DNA of 8,723 bases, taken from Actinomycetes bacterium (GTDB taxonomy: Bacteria; Actinomycetota; Actinomycetes; Prado026). The translations under genes and the position numbers were made by a program. The stretch covers positions 1 through 8,723 of the forward strand of contig JALOLN010000076.1 of the NCBI GenBank assembly GCA_025455945.1. The letters are read 5' to 3'. Below, piece after piece: positions 1-5,819 of the stretch (positions are counted from its first letter, which is position 1; the number at the start of each line of letters is the position of its first letter). The notes under the pieces are model-generated. The model was not told the origin of the DNA and searched no databases. It was given only the letters and a program-made list of their open reading frames with translations.

Positions 1-901
1 CGGCGGCATCGAGCCCGGCGGCCCGCACCGACTGCGGGAACAGCGACGTCTCGGTCATCCCGGGGGCGACGTTGACCTCGAGGAACCAGACCCGGCCGTC
101 GGCGTCGACGACGAGGTCGCTGCGGGAGAGGTCGCGCAGGCCGAGCACCCGGTGGGCGGTGAGGGCGACCTCGGCGCAGCGGTCCGCCACCGCGGCCTCG
201 AGCCGGGCCGGTGCGAAGAACTCGGTGGCGCCGGCGGTGTACCGGGCCTGGTAGTCGTAGAAGCCCCCGTCGGGGACCACCTCGACGGCCGGCAGCGCGG
301 TCGGCCCGGACCCGGTGTCGACCACCGACACGGCCACCTCGACGCCGTCGACGAACCGCTCCACGAGCGCGGTGTCACCGTAGGAGAAGCAGCCGACCAT
401 CGCACCGGGCAGGCTGCCGGCCTCGCGTACGACGCCGGCGCCGAGGGAGGAACCGCCGCGGGTGGGCTTCACCATGAGCGGCAGGCCCATGCGGTGCACG
501 ATCGCCTCCAGCACCGCCCCCGCGCCGAGCTCGCGGAACGTCGTGTGCGGCAGCGCCACGGACACCGGCGTGTCGAGCCCGGCCGCACTGACGACGGCCT
601 TGGCCACGGCCTTGTCGTAGGCCGTCCGGCAGGCCGCCGGGCGTGAGCCCACGTACGGCAGGCCGAGCACCTCCAGGACGTCCCGGACTGCGCCGTCCTC
701 GCCCGAGGCGCCGTGGAGCAGCGGGACGACGACGCGCGGGGGGTGGGCGGTCAGGTCGGCGAGCAGCCCGGCATCGACGTCGAGCAGGTCGGCGTCGACG
801 CCGGCGTCCCGCAGCAGCTCCACCACCCGGCGGCCCGACCGCAACGACACGTCACGCTCGTGCGACAGCCCGCCCGCGAGCACCACGACCCGACCGTCCA
901 T
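1..901 (-). CDS. ddl: D-alanine--D-alanine ligase family protein (ATP-grasp), C-terminus cut by window edge
   Basis: Predicted cytoplasmic ATP-grasp ligase that joins two D-alanines for peptidoglycan precursor synthesis. ATG at 901-899 follows AGGGAGG (912-918) by 10 nt. About 300 residues are visible with no in-frame stop; the family is usually 310-370, so only the extreme C-terminus is missing. Seen: N-terminal GGLSHERDVSLRSG with Glu15; HGASGEDG (63-70); Lys97 and Lys145 in ATP-binding positions; serine loop GGSSLG (149-154); omega loop YDYQARY (215-221); metal ligands Asp262, Glu275 and Asn277 in EVNVAPGMT; Arg260. By alignment from memory with E. coli DdlB, Tyr216 is kept as Tyr221, but the omega-loop Lys215 is Arg220. 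It lies 29 nt downstream of the aminotransferase and is probably co-transcribed. Actinobacteria usually carry another ddl elsewhere, so this may be a paralogue with altered substrate use. Family call firm; exact substrate inferred. Confidence 0.9.
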   Translation of the reverse strand, partial: MDGRVVVLAGGLSHERDVSLRSGRRVVELLRDAGVDADLLDVDAGLLADLTAHPPRVVVPLLHGASGEDGAVRDVLEVLGLPYVGSRPAACRTAYDKAVAKAVVSAAGLDTPVSVALPHTTFRELGAGAVLEAIVHRMGLPLMVKPTRGGSSLGAGVVREAGSLPGAMVGCFSYGDTALVERFVDGVEVAVSVVDTGSGPTALPAVEVVPDGGFYDYQARYTAGATEFFAPARLEAAVADRCAEVALTAHRVLGLRDLSRSDLVVDADGRVWFLEVNVAPGMTETSLFPQSVRAAGLDAA

Positions 902-930
902 CGCTGGCCCGCCTCCCTGCGCCGCCGGGG

Positions 931-2247
931 TCATGCCGTCTCCGGCCCCGGGACCTCGACCGCACCCCGCGCCCTGACCCCGAGGGAGGGGCCGAACGTC
1001 GCCTGGAGGTCGAGCTCGGCCTCGACGACGGTGGCCAGCCGGCGGACCCCCTCCCGGATCCGCTCCGGCTCGGGGAAGCAGTAGGACAGCCGCAGCGAGG
1101 CGCGGCCGAGGGCCTTGGCCGGCCCGGCGTAGAACGCGGTGCCCGGCACGTACGCCACCCGCGCGGTGACCGCCCGAGGGAGCATGGCGGTGGCGTCCAG
1201 GCCGTCCGGGAGGGTCACCCACGAGTAGAAGCCGCCGCTGGGCACGGTCCACCGGGTGCCCTCGGGCAGCTGGGCGGCCAGCTCGCGCAGCAGCGCGTCG
1301 CGGCGCTCGCGGTACAGCTCACGGAAGCCCTTCACCTGGTCCCACCAGGGCTGCTCGGACAGGTACGCCGAGACGACCTGCTGGGCGAACTCCGAGGGGC
1401 ACAGCACCGACGCCTCGGCGGCCAGCACGAGCTTCTCCCGGACGCCGTGGGGAGCCACCGCCCAGCCCACCCGAAGGCCGGGGGCGAAGGTCTTGGAGAA
1501 CGAGCCGAGGTAGACCACCCCCTCCTCGGAGTCCGCGCGCAGCGCCCGGGGCACCACCCCGTCGAACCCGAGCAAGCCGTACGGGTCGTCCTCGAGGACG
1601 AGCACGCCCGCGGCCACGCAGGCGGCGAGGACCTCCGCCCGCCGGGCCGAGCCCTGGGTGACGCCCGCGGGGTTGTGGAAGGACGGGATCGTGTAGAGCA
1701 GCTTGGCCCGTCGGCCCTCGGCCGCGAGCCGGTCCAGCGTCGCCCTCAGGGCCGAGGGGTCGAGGCCCTCGTCGTCCATGGGTACGTGCACGACGTCGAC
1801 TTGGTACGCGGCGAACACCGACAGCGCCCCGACGTACGACGGCGCCTCCGCGAGCACGACGTCGCCGGGGTCGCAGAACACCCGCGTGACGAGGTCGAGG
1901 GCCTGCTGGGAGCCCACGGTGACGACGACGTCGTCGGGGTGGGTGGCGACGCCCACCAGCGGCATCAGCTCACCGGCGATCTGCTCGCGCAGCCGCGGCT
2001 CGCCCTGCCCGGAGCCGTACTGCAGGGCGGCGGCGCCACGGTCGGTCACCAGCCGCGCGATGGTGCCGCTGACGGCGTCCAGCGGCAGGGCCGACACGAA
2101 CGGCATGCCGCCGGCGAGGGAGACCACCTCGGGCCGGGAGGCCACCGCGAACAGGGCCCGGATCTCCGACGCCGTCATCGTCGCCGCCCGGCGGGCGTAG
2201 GAGCCGACCCAGGGGTCCAGCCGGGAGCCGTGCGACCCGACGTCCAC
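931..2247 (-). CDS. PLP-dependent class I/II aminotransferase (2-aminoadipate/MocR-type catalytic domain, no DNA-binding domain)
   Basis: Fold-type I aminotransferase of 438 residues. It should swap an amino group between an amino acid and a 2-oxo acid in the cytoplasm; the substrate cannot be read from sequence. GTG start at 2247 is 6 nt after GAGGAGG (2254-2260). Seen: SLAGGMP (43-49), substrate-side YGSGQGEPRLRE (77-88), HNPAG with Asn192, Asp220/Asp221 and Tyr223 in EDDPYG, the Schiff-base Lys252 in GSFSKTFAPGLRVGW, and the carboxylate-binding Arg386 in SLRLSY. It resembles LysN-like aminotransferases and the catalytic half of MocR regulators but lacks their winged-helix domain. The open frame continues upstream to 3072, but that part is antisense to two plus-strand genes and lacks an aminotransferase counterpart. 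The gene leads a two-gene unit with the Ddl-type ligase and is divergent from the 57-residue membrane protein. Family certain; role with Ddl inferred. Confidence 0.92.
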   Translation of the reverse strand: MDVGSHGSRLDPWVGSYARRAATMTASEIRALFAVASRPEVVSLAGGMPFVSALPLDAVSGTIARLVTDRGAAALQYGSGQGEPRLREQIAGELMPLVGVATHPDDVVVTVGSQQALDLVTRVFCDPGDVVLAEAPSYVGALSVFAAYQVDVVHVPMDDEGLDPSALRATLDRLAAEGRRAKLLYTIPSFHNPAGVTQGSARRAEVLAACVAAGVLVLEDDPYGLLGFDGVVPRALRADSEEGVVYLGSFSKTFAPGLRVGWAVAPHGVREKLVLAAEASVLCPSEFAQQVVSAYLSEQPWWDQVKGFRELYRERRDALLRELAAQLPEGTRWTVPSGGFYSWVTLPDGLDATAMLPRAVTARVAYVPGTAFYAGPAKALGRASLRLSYCFPEPERIREGVRRLATVVEAELDLQATFGPSLGVRARGAVEVPGPETA

Positions 2248-2286
2248 GACCCACCTCCTCGTGACGGCTGCGCAGCACCCTGGCGG

Positions 2287-2315
2287 CCGACGGGGCACTG
2301 CGGGACGATTGTCCC
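2287..2315 (-). promoter_or_regulatory. Possible ECF-type promoter for the aminotransferase-ddl unit (weak)
   Basis: On the minus strand GGGAC (2315-2311) is followed after 18 nt by CGTCGG (2292-2287). This is near the GGAAC-N16-18-CGTC layout of several actinobacterial ECF sigma factors, with one mismatch in the -35. It would give a leader of about 33 nt to the GTG at 2247. The whole intergenic region contains no TA dinucleotide, so no TANNNT -10 exists on either strand. The match is short and may be chance. Confidence 0.2.
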
Positions 2316-2318
2316 GCA
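2299..2318. repeat. Perfect 8-bp inverted repeat, GATT spacer (dyad 1 in divergent intergenic region)
   Basis: TGCGGGAC (2299-2306), spacer GATT, then GTCCCGCA (2311-2318) is a perfect 8-bp inverted repeat. It sits midway between the divergent aminotransferase and membrane-protein genes. No T-tract follows on either strand, so an operator or leader hairpin is more likely than a terminator. It does not match parS, LexA or other dyads I recognise. Confidence 0.6.
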
Positions 2319-2337
2319 CCGGGGCGCATCCCCCGGT
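2318..2337. repeat. Perfect 7-bp inverted repeat, 6-nt spacer (dyad 2, abutting dyad 1)
   Basis: ACCGGGG (2318-2324), spacer CGCATC, then CCCCGGT (2331-2337) is a second perfect inverted repeat. It shares base 2318 with the first, and the two centres are 19 bp apart, roughly two helical turns. Paired binding sites or tandem hairpins in the leader of the plus-strand unit would both fit. GC richness makes short dyads common, so function is unproven. Confidence 0.5.
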
Positions 2338-2369
2338 CACGACCCACCCACGGTGCGAGGAGGCGGCGG

Positions 2370-2543
2370 ATGAGGTGGCTGCGCTGGGTGCTGCTGGGCC
2401 TGGTGCTCGGGGCGGCGGTGGCCTTCGCGGCGGAGCTGGTGATGCCACGGCGCCGCACGGCGAGCAGCTACCGCCCGCCGCGGCCGGCGACCGACGGGCA
2501 CGCCGTGCTGCCGACGGACAGCACCACCGGGGGGGAGGGCTGA
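2370..2543 (+). CDS. Small single-pass membrane protein of unknown function (57 aa)
   Basis: ATG at 2370 follows a strong GAGGAGG ribosome binding site (2357-2363) by 6 nt. The 57-residue product has one hydrophobic segment at about residues 3-24 (LRWVLLGLVLGAAVAFAAEL), then a basic PRRR cluster (26-29), then a polar Pro/Thr/Gly-rich tail of about 28 residues. Third codon positions are almost all G or C, as in its neighbours. It lies 7 nt ahead of the GNAT gene in the same direction and probably shares its transcript. I do not recognise a family. The hydrophobic stretch lacks a clear signal-peptidase site, so a membrane anchor is likelier than a secreted product. Topology is ambiguous because both flanks carry arginines. 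Confidence 0.65.
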   Translation: MRWLRWVLLGLVLGAAVAFAAELVMPRRRTASSYRPPRPATDGHAVLPTDSTTGGEG

Positions 2544-2550
2544 GCCCCCC
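2530..2550 (+). promoter_or_regulatory. Hairpin over the stop codon/RBS junction, possible translational coupling
   Basis: Six G residues (2530-2535) can pair with six C residues (2545-2550) around a 9-nt loop that holds the stop codon TGA (2541-2543) of the membrane-protein gene. The 5' arm and loop also form the purine-rich ribosome binding site (GGGGGAGGG) of the GNAT gene starting at 2551. A ribosome ending at the TGA would open the stem, so the second gene may depend on translation of the first. The pairing is visible; the mechanism is inferred. Confidence 0.4.
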
Positions 2551-3216
2551 GTGCCCGTGACCCGCCGGATCGGCCCGCTCACCCTCGACACCCTCGACGG
2601 CCTGCCGACGGACTGCCGGTCGTGCGTCGCCTGGGAGCTGGACCCGGTCCGGGCCGCCCGCGCCGCTGCCGCGGGCGAGGCCGCGGCCGAGAAGGAGGCC
2701 TGGGTCTCCGCCGTCCTGCTCGAGTGGGGGTCCTGCGGTCGGATCGCCTACGTCGACGACCAGCCGGTCGGGCACGCCTTGTACGCCCCGCCGGCGCTGC
2801 TGCCGCGCTCGGCGGCGTTCCCGACGGGGCCGCCGGCTGCGGACGCCGCGCTGCTGGCGAGCGTCGAGGTGCGGCCCGGCCACGGCGGCCTCGGGTTGGG
2901 CCGGATGCTCGTCCAGGCCGTCGTCAAGGACCTCGCGACCCGCGGGATCCGGGGCCTGGAGGCCTTCGGCAGGGTCGGCAGCGACGGCGAGGGTGGCGGC
3001 GTGGGTGGGCTGTCCTGCCTGGTGCCCGCGGGCTTCCTCCTCGCGGTGGGCTTCAAGACTGTGCGCCCCCACCCCCGCACGCCCCGGCTGCGGCTGGACC
3101 TGCGCAGCACGGTGTCCTGGCGCGCGGACGTCGAGGGCGCGATCGAGAAGCTGCTGGGGTCCATCCAGCCGGCGCCGGTGGGGGTGCGCCGCATCGGGCC
3201 CGAGCCCGGCGCCTGA
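2551..3216 (+). CDS. GNAT family N-acetyltransferase (equivalent in position to mycobacterial Rv3916c)
   Basis: Predicted acetyl-CoA-dependent N-acyltransferase of 221 residues, substrate unknown. The GTG at 2551 suits the G-rich ribosome binding site near 2530-2539; a GTG at 2557 is an alternative. The acetyl-CoA motif A is visible: strand LLASVEV (101-107), loop RPGHGGLGLGRML (108-120), then a helix to about 130. The usual Gln/Arg at the start of the pyrophosphate loop is Gly112. A further conserved-looking block lies at 162-184. The N-terminus has a CRSCVAWEL motif with Cys22 and Cys25, not part of the standard GNAT fold. The tail after about residue 190 resembles no domain I know. It converges on the cwlM-like gene, the same arrangement as Rv3915/Rv3916c near parB in Mycobacterium. 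The fold call is good; the acetylated substrate is not known to me. Confidence 0.82.
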   Translation: MPVTRRIGPLTLDTLDGLPTDCRSCVAWELDPVRAARAAAAGEAAAEKEAWVSAVLLEWGSCGRIAYVDDQPVGHALYAPPALLPRSAAFPTGPPAADAALLASVEVRPGHGGLGLGRMLVQAVVKDLATRGIRGLEAFGRVGSDGEGGGVGGLSCLVPAGFLLAVGFKTVRPHPRTPRLRLDLRSTVSWRADVEGAIEKLLGSIQPAPVGVRRIGPEPGA

Positions 3217-3221
3217 CCGAC

Positions 3222-3234
3222 GCGCGCGGCGCGC
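3222..3234. terminator. Short GC inverted repeat between convergent genes (possible bidirectional terminator)
   Basis: The 18-nt gap between the convergent stop codons holds GCGCG-CGG-CGCGC, a 5-bp stem with a 3-nt loop, and no T-tract. It may help end transcription on both strands, but the stem is short and GC alternation is common here. Confidence 0.25.
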
Positions 3235-4392
3235 TCAGCCCACGAGGTCAGGCAGCCGGATCGTCCCGGTGGGCGCGTCCTCCTCGGGCGGCAGGTACAG
3301 CCGCTGGGTGGCCGCCACCACCGCCTCGGCCACGACGTCGCGGAACCCGGGGTCGGCCAGCCGGGCGGCGTCACGGGCGTGGGTGAGGTAGCCGAGCTCC
3401 AGCCGCACCGCGGGCATCCGGGTCCGGCGGAGCAGGTCCCAGGTCTTGCCGTGGTGTCCGCAGTCGAGCAGGTCGGTGCGGGCGCCGAGCTCGCGCCTGA
3501 GCAGGTCCGCGAAGTGCTCGCCGACGACCGAGTGCACCCCGAGACCACGGTTGCCGTAGTAGTACGTGGCCACACCGTTGGGTGCCGCGGACGCGGCGCC
3601 GTCGCAGTGCAGGGAGAGCACGAGGTCGGCGCCGAGGGTGTTCGCCAGGTCGGCCCGACCGGCCTCGTCCGGCGGGGAGTCGGTCGGGCCGAGGCGGCCG
3701 CGGGTCAGGTACGGGCTCACGCCCGTGGCGGCCAGCCGGCCCTCGATCCGGGCCGCGAGGTCCTCGGCCACGGTCGCCTCCGCCAGCCCGTGCGCGACGA
3801 TGCCGCGGTCCCGCCCGCCGTGGCCGGGGTCGAGGACGACGACCTTGCCGGCGAGCGTCGGGCCGCGACGCCGGATGAGCTCGGCCTCCCGCCAGGCGGC
3901 CGGGGTGCCGCCGACGACGGTGCGGGCCAGCCGGTCCAGCGCGGCGAAGGTGAGCGGGCCGCAGGTGCCGTCGACGGCGACGCCGACGTTGCGCTGGAAC
4001 TCGCGCAGGGCCGCCTCGGTCTGCCGGCCGAAGATCCCGTCGATGCGGCCGGGGTCGAAGCCCAGGTCCAGCAGCCGGCGCTGGAGCGCGGCGACGTCGT
4101 CGCCGGTGAGCAGGTGGCTCGGGGCGTACCACAGCACCCGGTCGCCGAGGCGCCACCGGGCGTCGTCGAGCAGCCGCCACGTGGTCGGGCCGACGATGCC
4201 GTCGACGGTGGCCCCGCGCAGCTGCTGGAACTCCCGCACCGCCTGGTCGACCGCGGGGTCGAAGGCCGCCTCGTCGAAGCCGGCGGTGTCCGCCGCCCCA
4301 GCCACCGCGAGCAGGCCGAGGCCGATCAGGCGGGCCCGGATCTCGGCGACGGCGGGGCCGCGGTCACCGAGCCGGTACACGGGCGAGGACAT
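3235..4392 (-). CDS. cwlM: CwlM-like N-acetylmuramoyl-L-alanine amidase with two peptidoglycan-binding domains
   Basis: 385 residues: two PG_binding_1 repeats (about 8-77 and 97-154) and an Amidase_3 domain (about 182-366). The start at 4392 (weak GGAAGG, 7-nt spacer) is preferred over 4422, which has a GGAGG 4 nt upstream, because the ten extra codons use atypical A/T-ending codons and a terminator and a candidate -10 box lie close upstream. No signal peptide is visible, as for mycobacterial CwlM, a cytoplasmic protein. CwlM there is a pseudo-amidase that, phosphorylated by PknB, activates MurA and binds FhaA or MurJ. This homologue keeps the Zn and catalytic residues of active amidases: His191 (DPGHGG), Glu205, His262 (SLHCDGA) and Glu332 (LELGYLTH). 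Its C-terminal tail has PTGT (Thr375, Thr377), like the CwlM phosphosite region as I recall it. Active amidase or regulator remains open. Confidence 0.88.
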   Translation of the reverse strand: MSSPVYRLGDRGPAVAEIRARLIGLGLLAVAGAADTAGFDEAAFDPAVDQAVREFQQLRGATVDGIVGPTTWRLLDDARWRLGDRVLWYAPSHLLTGDDVAALQRRLLDLGFDPGRIDGIFGRQTEAALREFQRNVGVAVDGTCGPLTFAALDRLARTVVGGTPAAWREAELIRRRGPTLAGKVVVLDPGHGGRDRGIVAHGLAEATVAEDLAARIEGRLAATGVSPYLTRGRLGPTDSPPDEAGRADLANTLGADLVLSLHCDGAASAAPNGVATYYYGNRGLGVHSVVGEHFADLLRRELGARTDLLDCGHHGKTWDLLRRTRMPAVRLELGYLTHARDAARLADPGFRDVVAEAVVAATQRLYLPPEEDAPTGTIRLPDLVG

Positions 4393-4420
4393 GGGCAGGC
4401 CTTCCGAAGGCGGGCACGGC

Positions 4421-4426
4421 ATGCTA
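4421..4426 (-). promoter_or_regulatory. Candidate -10 box (TAGCAT) for the cwlM-like gene
   Basis: TAGCAT on the minus strand (4426-4421) fits the actinobacterial TANNNT -10. It would start transcription near 4413, after the trxA terminator and about 21 nt before the ATG at 4392. No convincing -35 is seen 17-18 nt upstream. If used, the alternative ATG at 4422 cannot be translated from this transcript. Confidence 0.35.
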
Positions 4427-4448
4427 CCTCCGGCGCGGTGCCCCCCAC

Positions 4449-4481
4449 CGTCGCCGGACCCGCGCCGAGGGCCCGGCGACG
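4449..4481 (-). terminator. Strong hairpin terminator after trxA
   Basis: Arms 4449-4461 and 4469-4481 form a 13-bp stem in the minus-strand RNA, with a single G-U wobble (4458/4472) and a 7-nt loop, beginning 1 nt past the trxA stop codon. No U-tract follows, which is common for actinobacterial terminators. It separates trxBA from the cwlM-like gene, fully or as an attenuator. Confidence 0.65.
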
Positions 4482-4482
4482 C

Positions 4483-4815
4483 TCAGGTGCCGAGGAACGG
4501 GGCGAGGTCCTTGAGCAGGGCCGCCTTCGGCTTGGCCCCGACGATCTGCTTGACCAGCTCCCCGCCCTGGTAGACGTTCATCGTGGGGATGGAGGTCACC
4601 CCGTAGGACGCGGCGGTGCGCGGGTTCTCGTCGACGTTGAGCTTGACGACCCGGAGCCGGGCCGCGTGCTCGGCCGCGATCTCCTCGAGGATCGGTGCCA
4701 CGGCCCGGCACGGCCCGCACCACGCGGCCCAGAAGTCGACGACGACCGGCAGGTCGCTCTTGAGCACCTCCTGGTCGAACGTCGCGTCGGTGACGGCGGG
4801 GGTGTGCACTCCCAC
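4483..4815 (-). CDS. trxA: Thioredoxin
   Basis: Cytoplasmic disulfide reductase of 110 residues, full length for the family (about 105-115). It passes electrons from thioredoxin reductase to target disulfides. GTG at 4815 follows GAAGGAG by 6 nt. Seen: beta strand PVVVDFWA (23-30) with the buried Asp27, the active-site WCGPC (32-36), and the cis-proline Pro77 in TSIPT. It lies 33 nt after trxB, its electron donor, in the same operon, and is followed at once by a strong hairpin. The trxB-trxA order is the standard actinobacterial one (trxB2-trxC in M. tuberculosis). Induction by thiol oxidation is likely through the SigR-type promoter upstream of trxB. All key residues are intact. Confidence 0.97.
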   Translation of the reverse strand: MGVHTPAVTDATFDQEVLKSDLPVVVDFWAAWCGPCRAVAPILEEIAAEHAARLRVVKLNVDENPRTAASYGVTSIPTMNVYQGGELVKQIVGAKPKAALLKDLAPFLGT

Positions 4816-4848
4816 GGCGGGCTCCTTCGGTCGGGTCGCGGTCGGTGG

Positions 4849-5787
4849 TCAGGAGTCGAGCTGGGCGAGGTATCGCTCGGCGTCCAGGGCGGCGGCGCAC
4901 CCCGTGCCCGCGGCGGTGACGGCCTGCCGGTAGTGGTGGTCGACGAGGTCCCCGCAGGCGAACACGCCGGCGAGGTTGGTGCGGGTGGAGGGGTGGTCGA
5001 CGACGACGTAGCCCTCGGCGTCGGTGGTGACCTGGCCGGCGACGAGCTCGCTGCGCGGGTCGTGGCCGATGGCCACGAACAGGCCGGTCACGTCCAGCGT
5101 CGACTCCGCTCCGGTGGTGACGTTGCGCACCCGCACGCCGCTCACCTTGTCCTCGCCCAGGACGTCGGTCACGACGCTGTCCCAGGCGAAGCGGATCTTG
5201 TCGTTGGCGAAGGCCCGGTCCTGCATCACCTTCGATGCCCGCAGCGCGTCCCGGCGGTGCACGATCGTCACCGAGCGGGCGAACCGGGTGAGGAAGGTCG
5301 CCTCCTCGAGGGCGGTGTCCCCGCCCCCGACGACGGCGATGTCCTGGTCGCGGAAGAAGAACCCGTCGCAGGTGGCGCACCACGAGACGCCGTGCCCGGA
5401 CAGCCGCTTCTCGCCCGGCAGCCCGAGCTCCCGGTAGCCGGAGCCGGTGGCGAGGATGACCGTGTGCGCGAGGTGCTCGGCGCCCGCGCCGTCGGTGACC
5501 CGCTTGACGTCACCGGTGAGGTCCACCGCGGTGACGTCGTCTGCGACCAGCTCGGCGCCGAAGCGCTCCGCCTGCTTGCGCAGGTTGTCCATGAGGTCCG
5601 GGCCGAGGATCCCGTCGGGGAACCCCGGGAAGTTCTCGACGTCCGTGGTGTTCATCAGGGCGCCGCCCGCCGTGACCGACCCCTCGAAGACCAGGGGGCG
5701 CAGGTTGGCCCGCGCGGCGTACACGGCGGCGGTGTACCCGGCCGGCCCGGACCCGATGACGATGACGTTGCGGACGTCGTTGCTCAC
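4849..5787 (-). CDS. trxB: Thioredoxin reductase (NADPH, FAD)
   Basis: Low-molecular-weight FAD-dependent reductase that moves electrons from NADPH to thioredoxin in the cytoplasm. From GTG 5787 it has 312 residues. This start is chosen because GGGAG (5796-5800) lies 8 nt upstream; an in-frame ATG at 5811 (320 residues) has no ribosome binding site and follows an RNA hairpin. Seen: FAD dinucleotide fold GSGPAG (12-17), redox-active CATC (137-140) followed by DG, NADPH fold GGGDTA (154-159), NADPH-phosphate HRR (177-179), and the C-terminal FAD motif CGDL (278-281) with RQAVTAAGTG after it. All expected motifs are present and undisturbed. It is directly upstream of trxA (33 nt) and downstream of the sigM/anti-sigma pair, as in Mycobacterium and Streptomyces. 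Regulation: a GGAAT-N18-GTT element upstream fits SigR/SigH control, known for trxBA in those genera. Confidence 0.96.
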   Translation of the reverse strand: MSNDVRNVIVIGSGPAGYTAAVYAARANLRPLVFEGSVTAGGALMNTTDVENFPGFPDGILGPDLMDNLRKQAERFGAELVADDVTAVDLTGDVKRVTDGAGAEHLAHTVILATGSGYRELGLPGEKRLSGHGVSWCATCDGFFFRDQDIAVVGGGDTALEEATFLTRFARSVTIVHRRDALRASKVMQDRAFANDKIRFAWDSVVTDVLGEDKVSGVRVRNVTTGAESTLDVTGLFVAIGHDPRSELVAGQVTTDAEGYVVVDHPSTRTNLAGVFACGDLVDHHYRQAVTAAGTGCAAALDAERYLAQLDS

Positions 5788-5819
5788 GCTGGGCGCTCCC
5801 ACGAGGGACATCGTTGAGT

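Noticed and set aside
643..2373. 576-codon open frame on the plus strand opposite ddl and the aminotransferase
   Set aside because: Arg/Gly/Pro-rich translation with no domain, antisense to two genes with clear catalytic motifs; long antisense frames are expected at this GC content.
1..2400. parS sites expected near parB
   Set aside because: No GTTTCACGTGAAAC-like palindrome seen; the dyads at 2299-2337 do not resemble it.
2248..3072. N-terminal extension of the aminotransferase to residue +275 upstream
   Set aside because: It runs antisense to the small membrane gene and the GNAT gene, lacks aminotransferase features, and GTG 2247 has an ideal GAGGAGG at 6 nt.
3379..5817. 812-codon plus-strand open frame across cwlM, trxA and trxB
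   Set aside because: Antisense of three well-supported genes, crosses their intergenic gaps, low-complexity Gly/Val/Asp-rich translation, no ribosome binding site of note.
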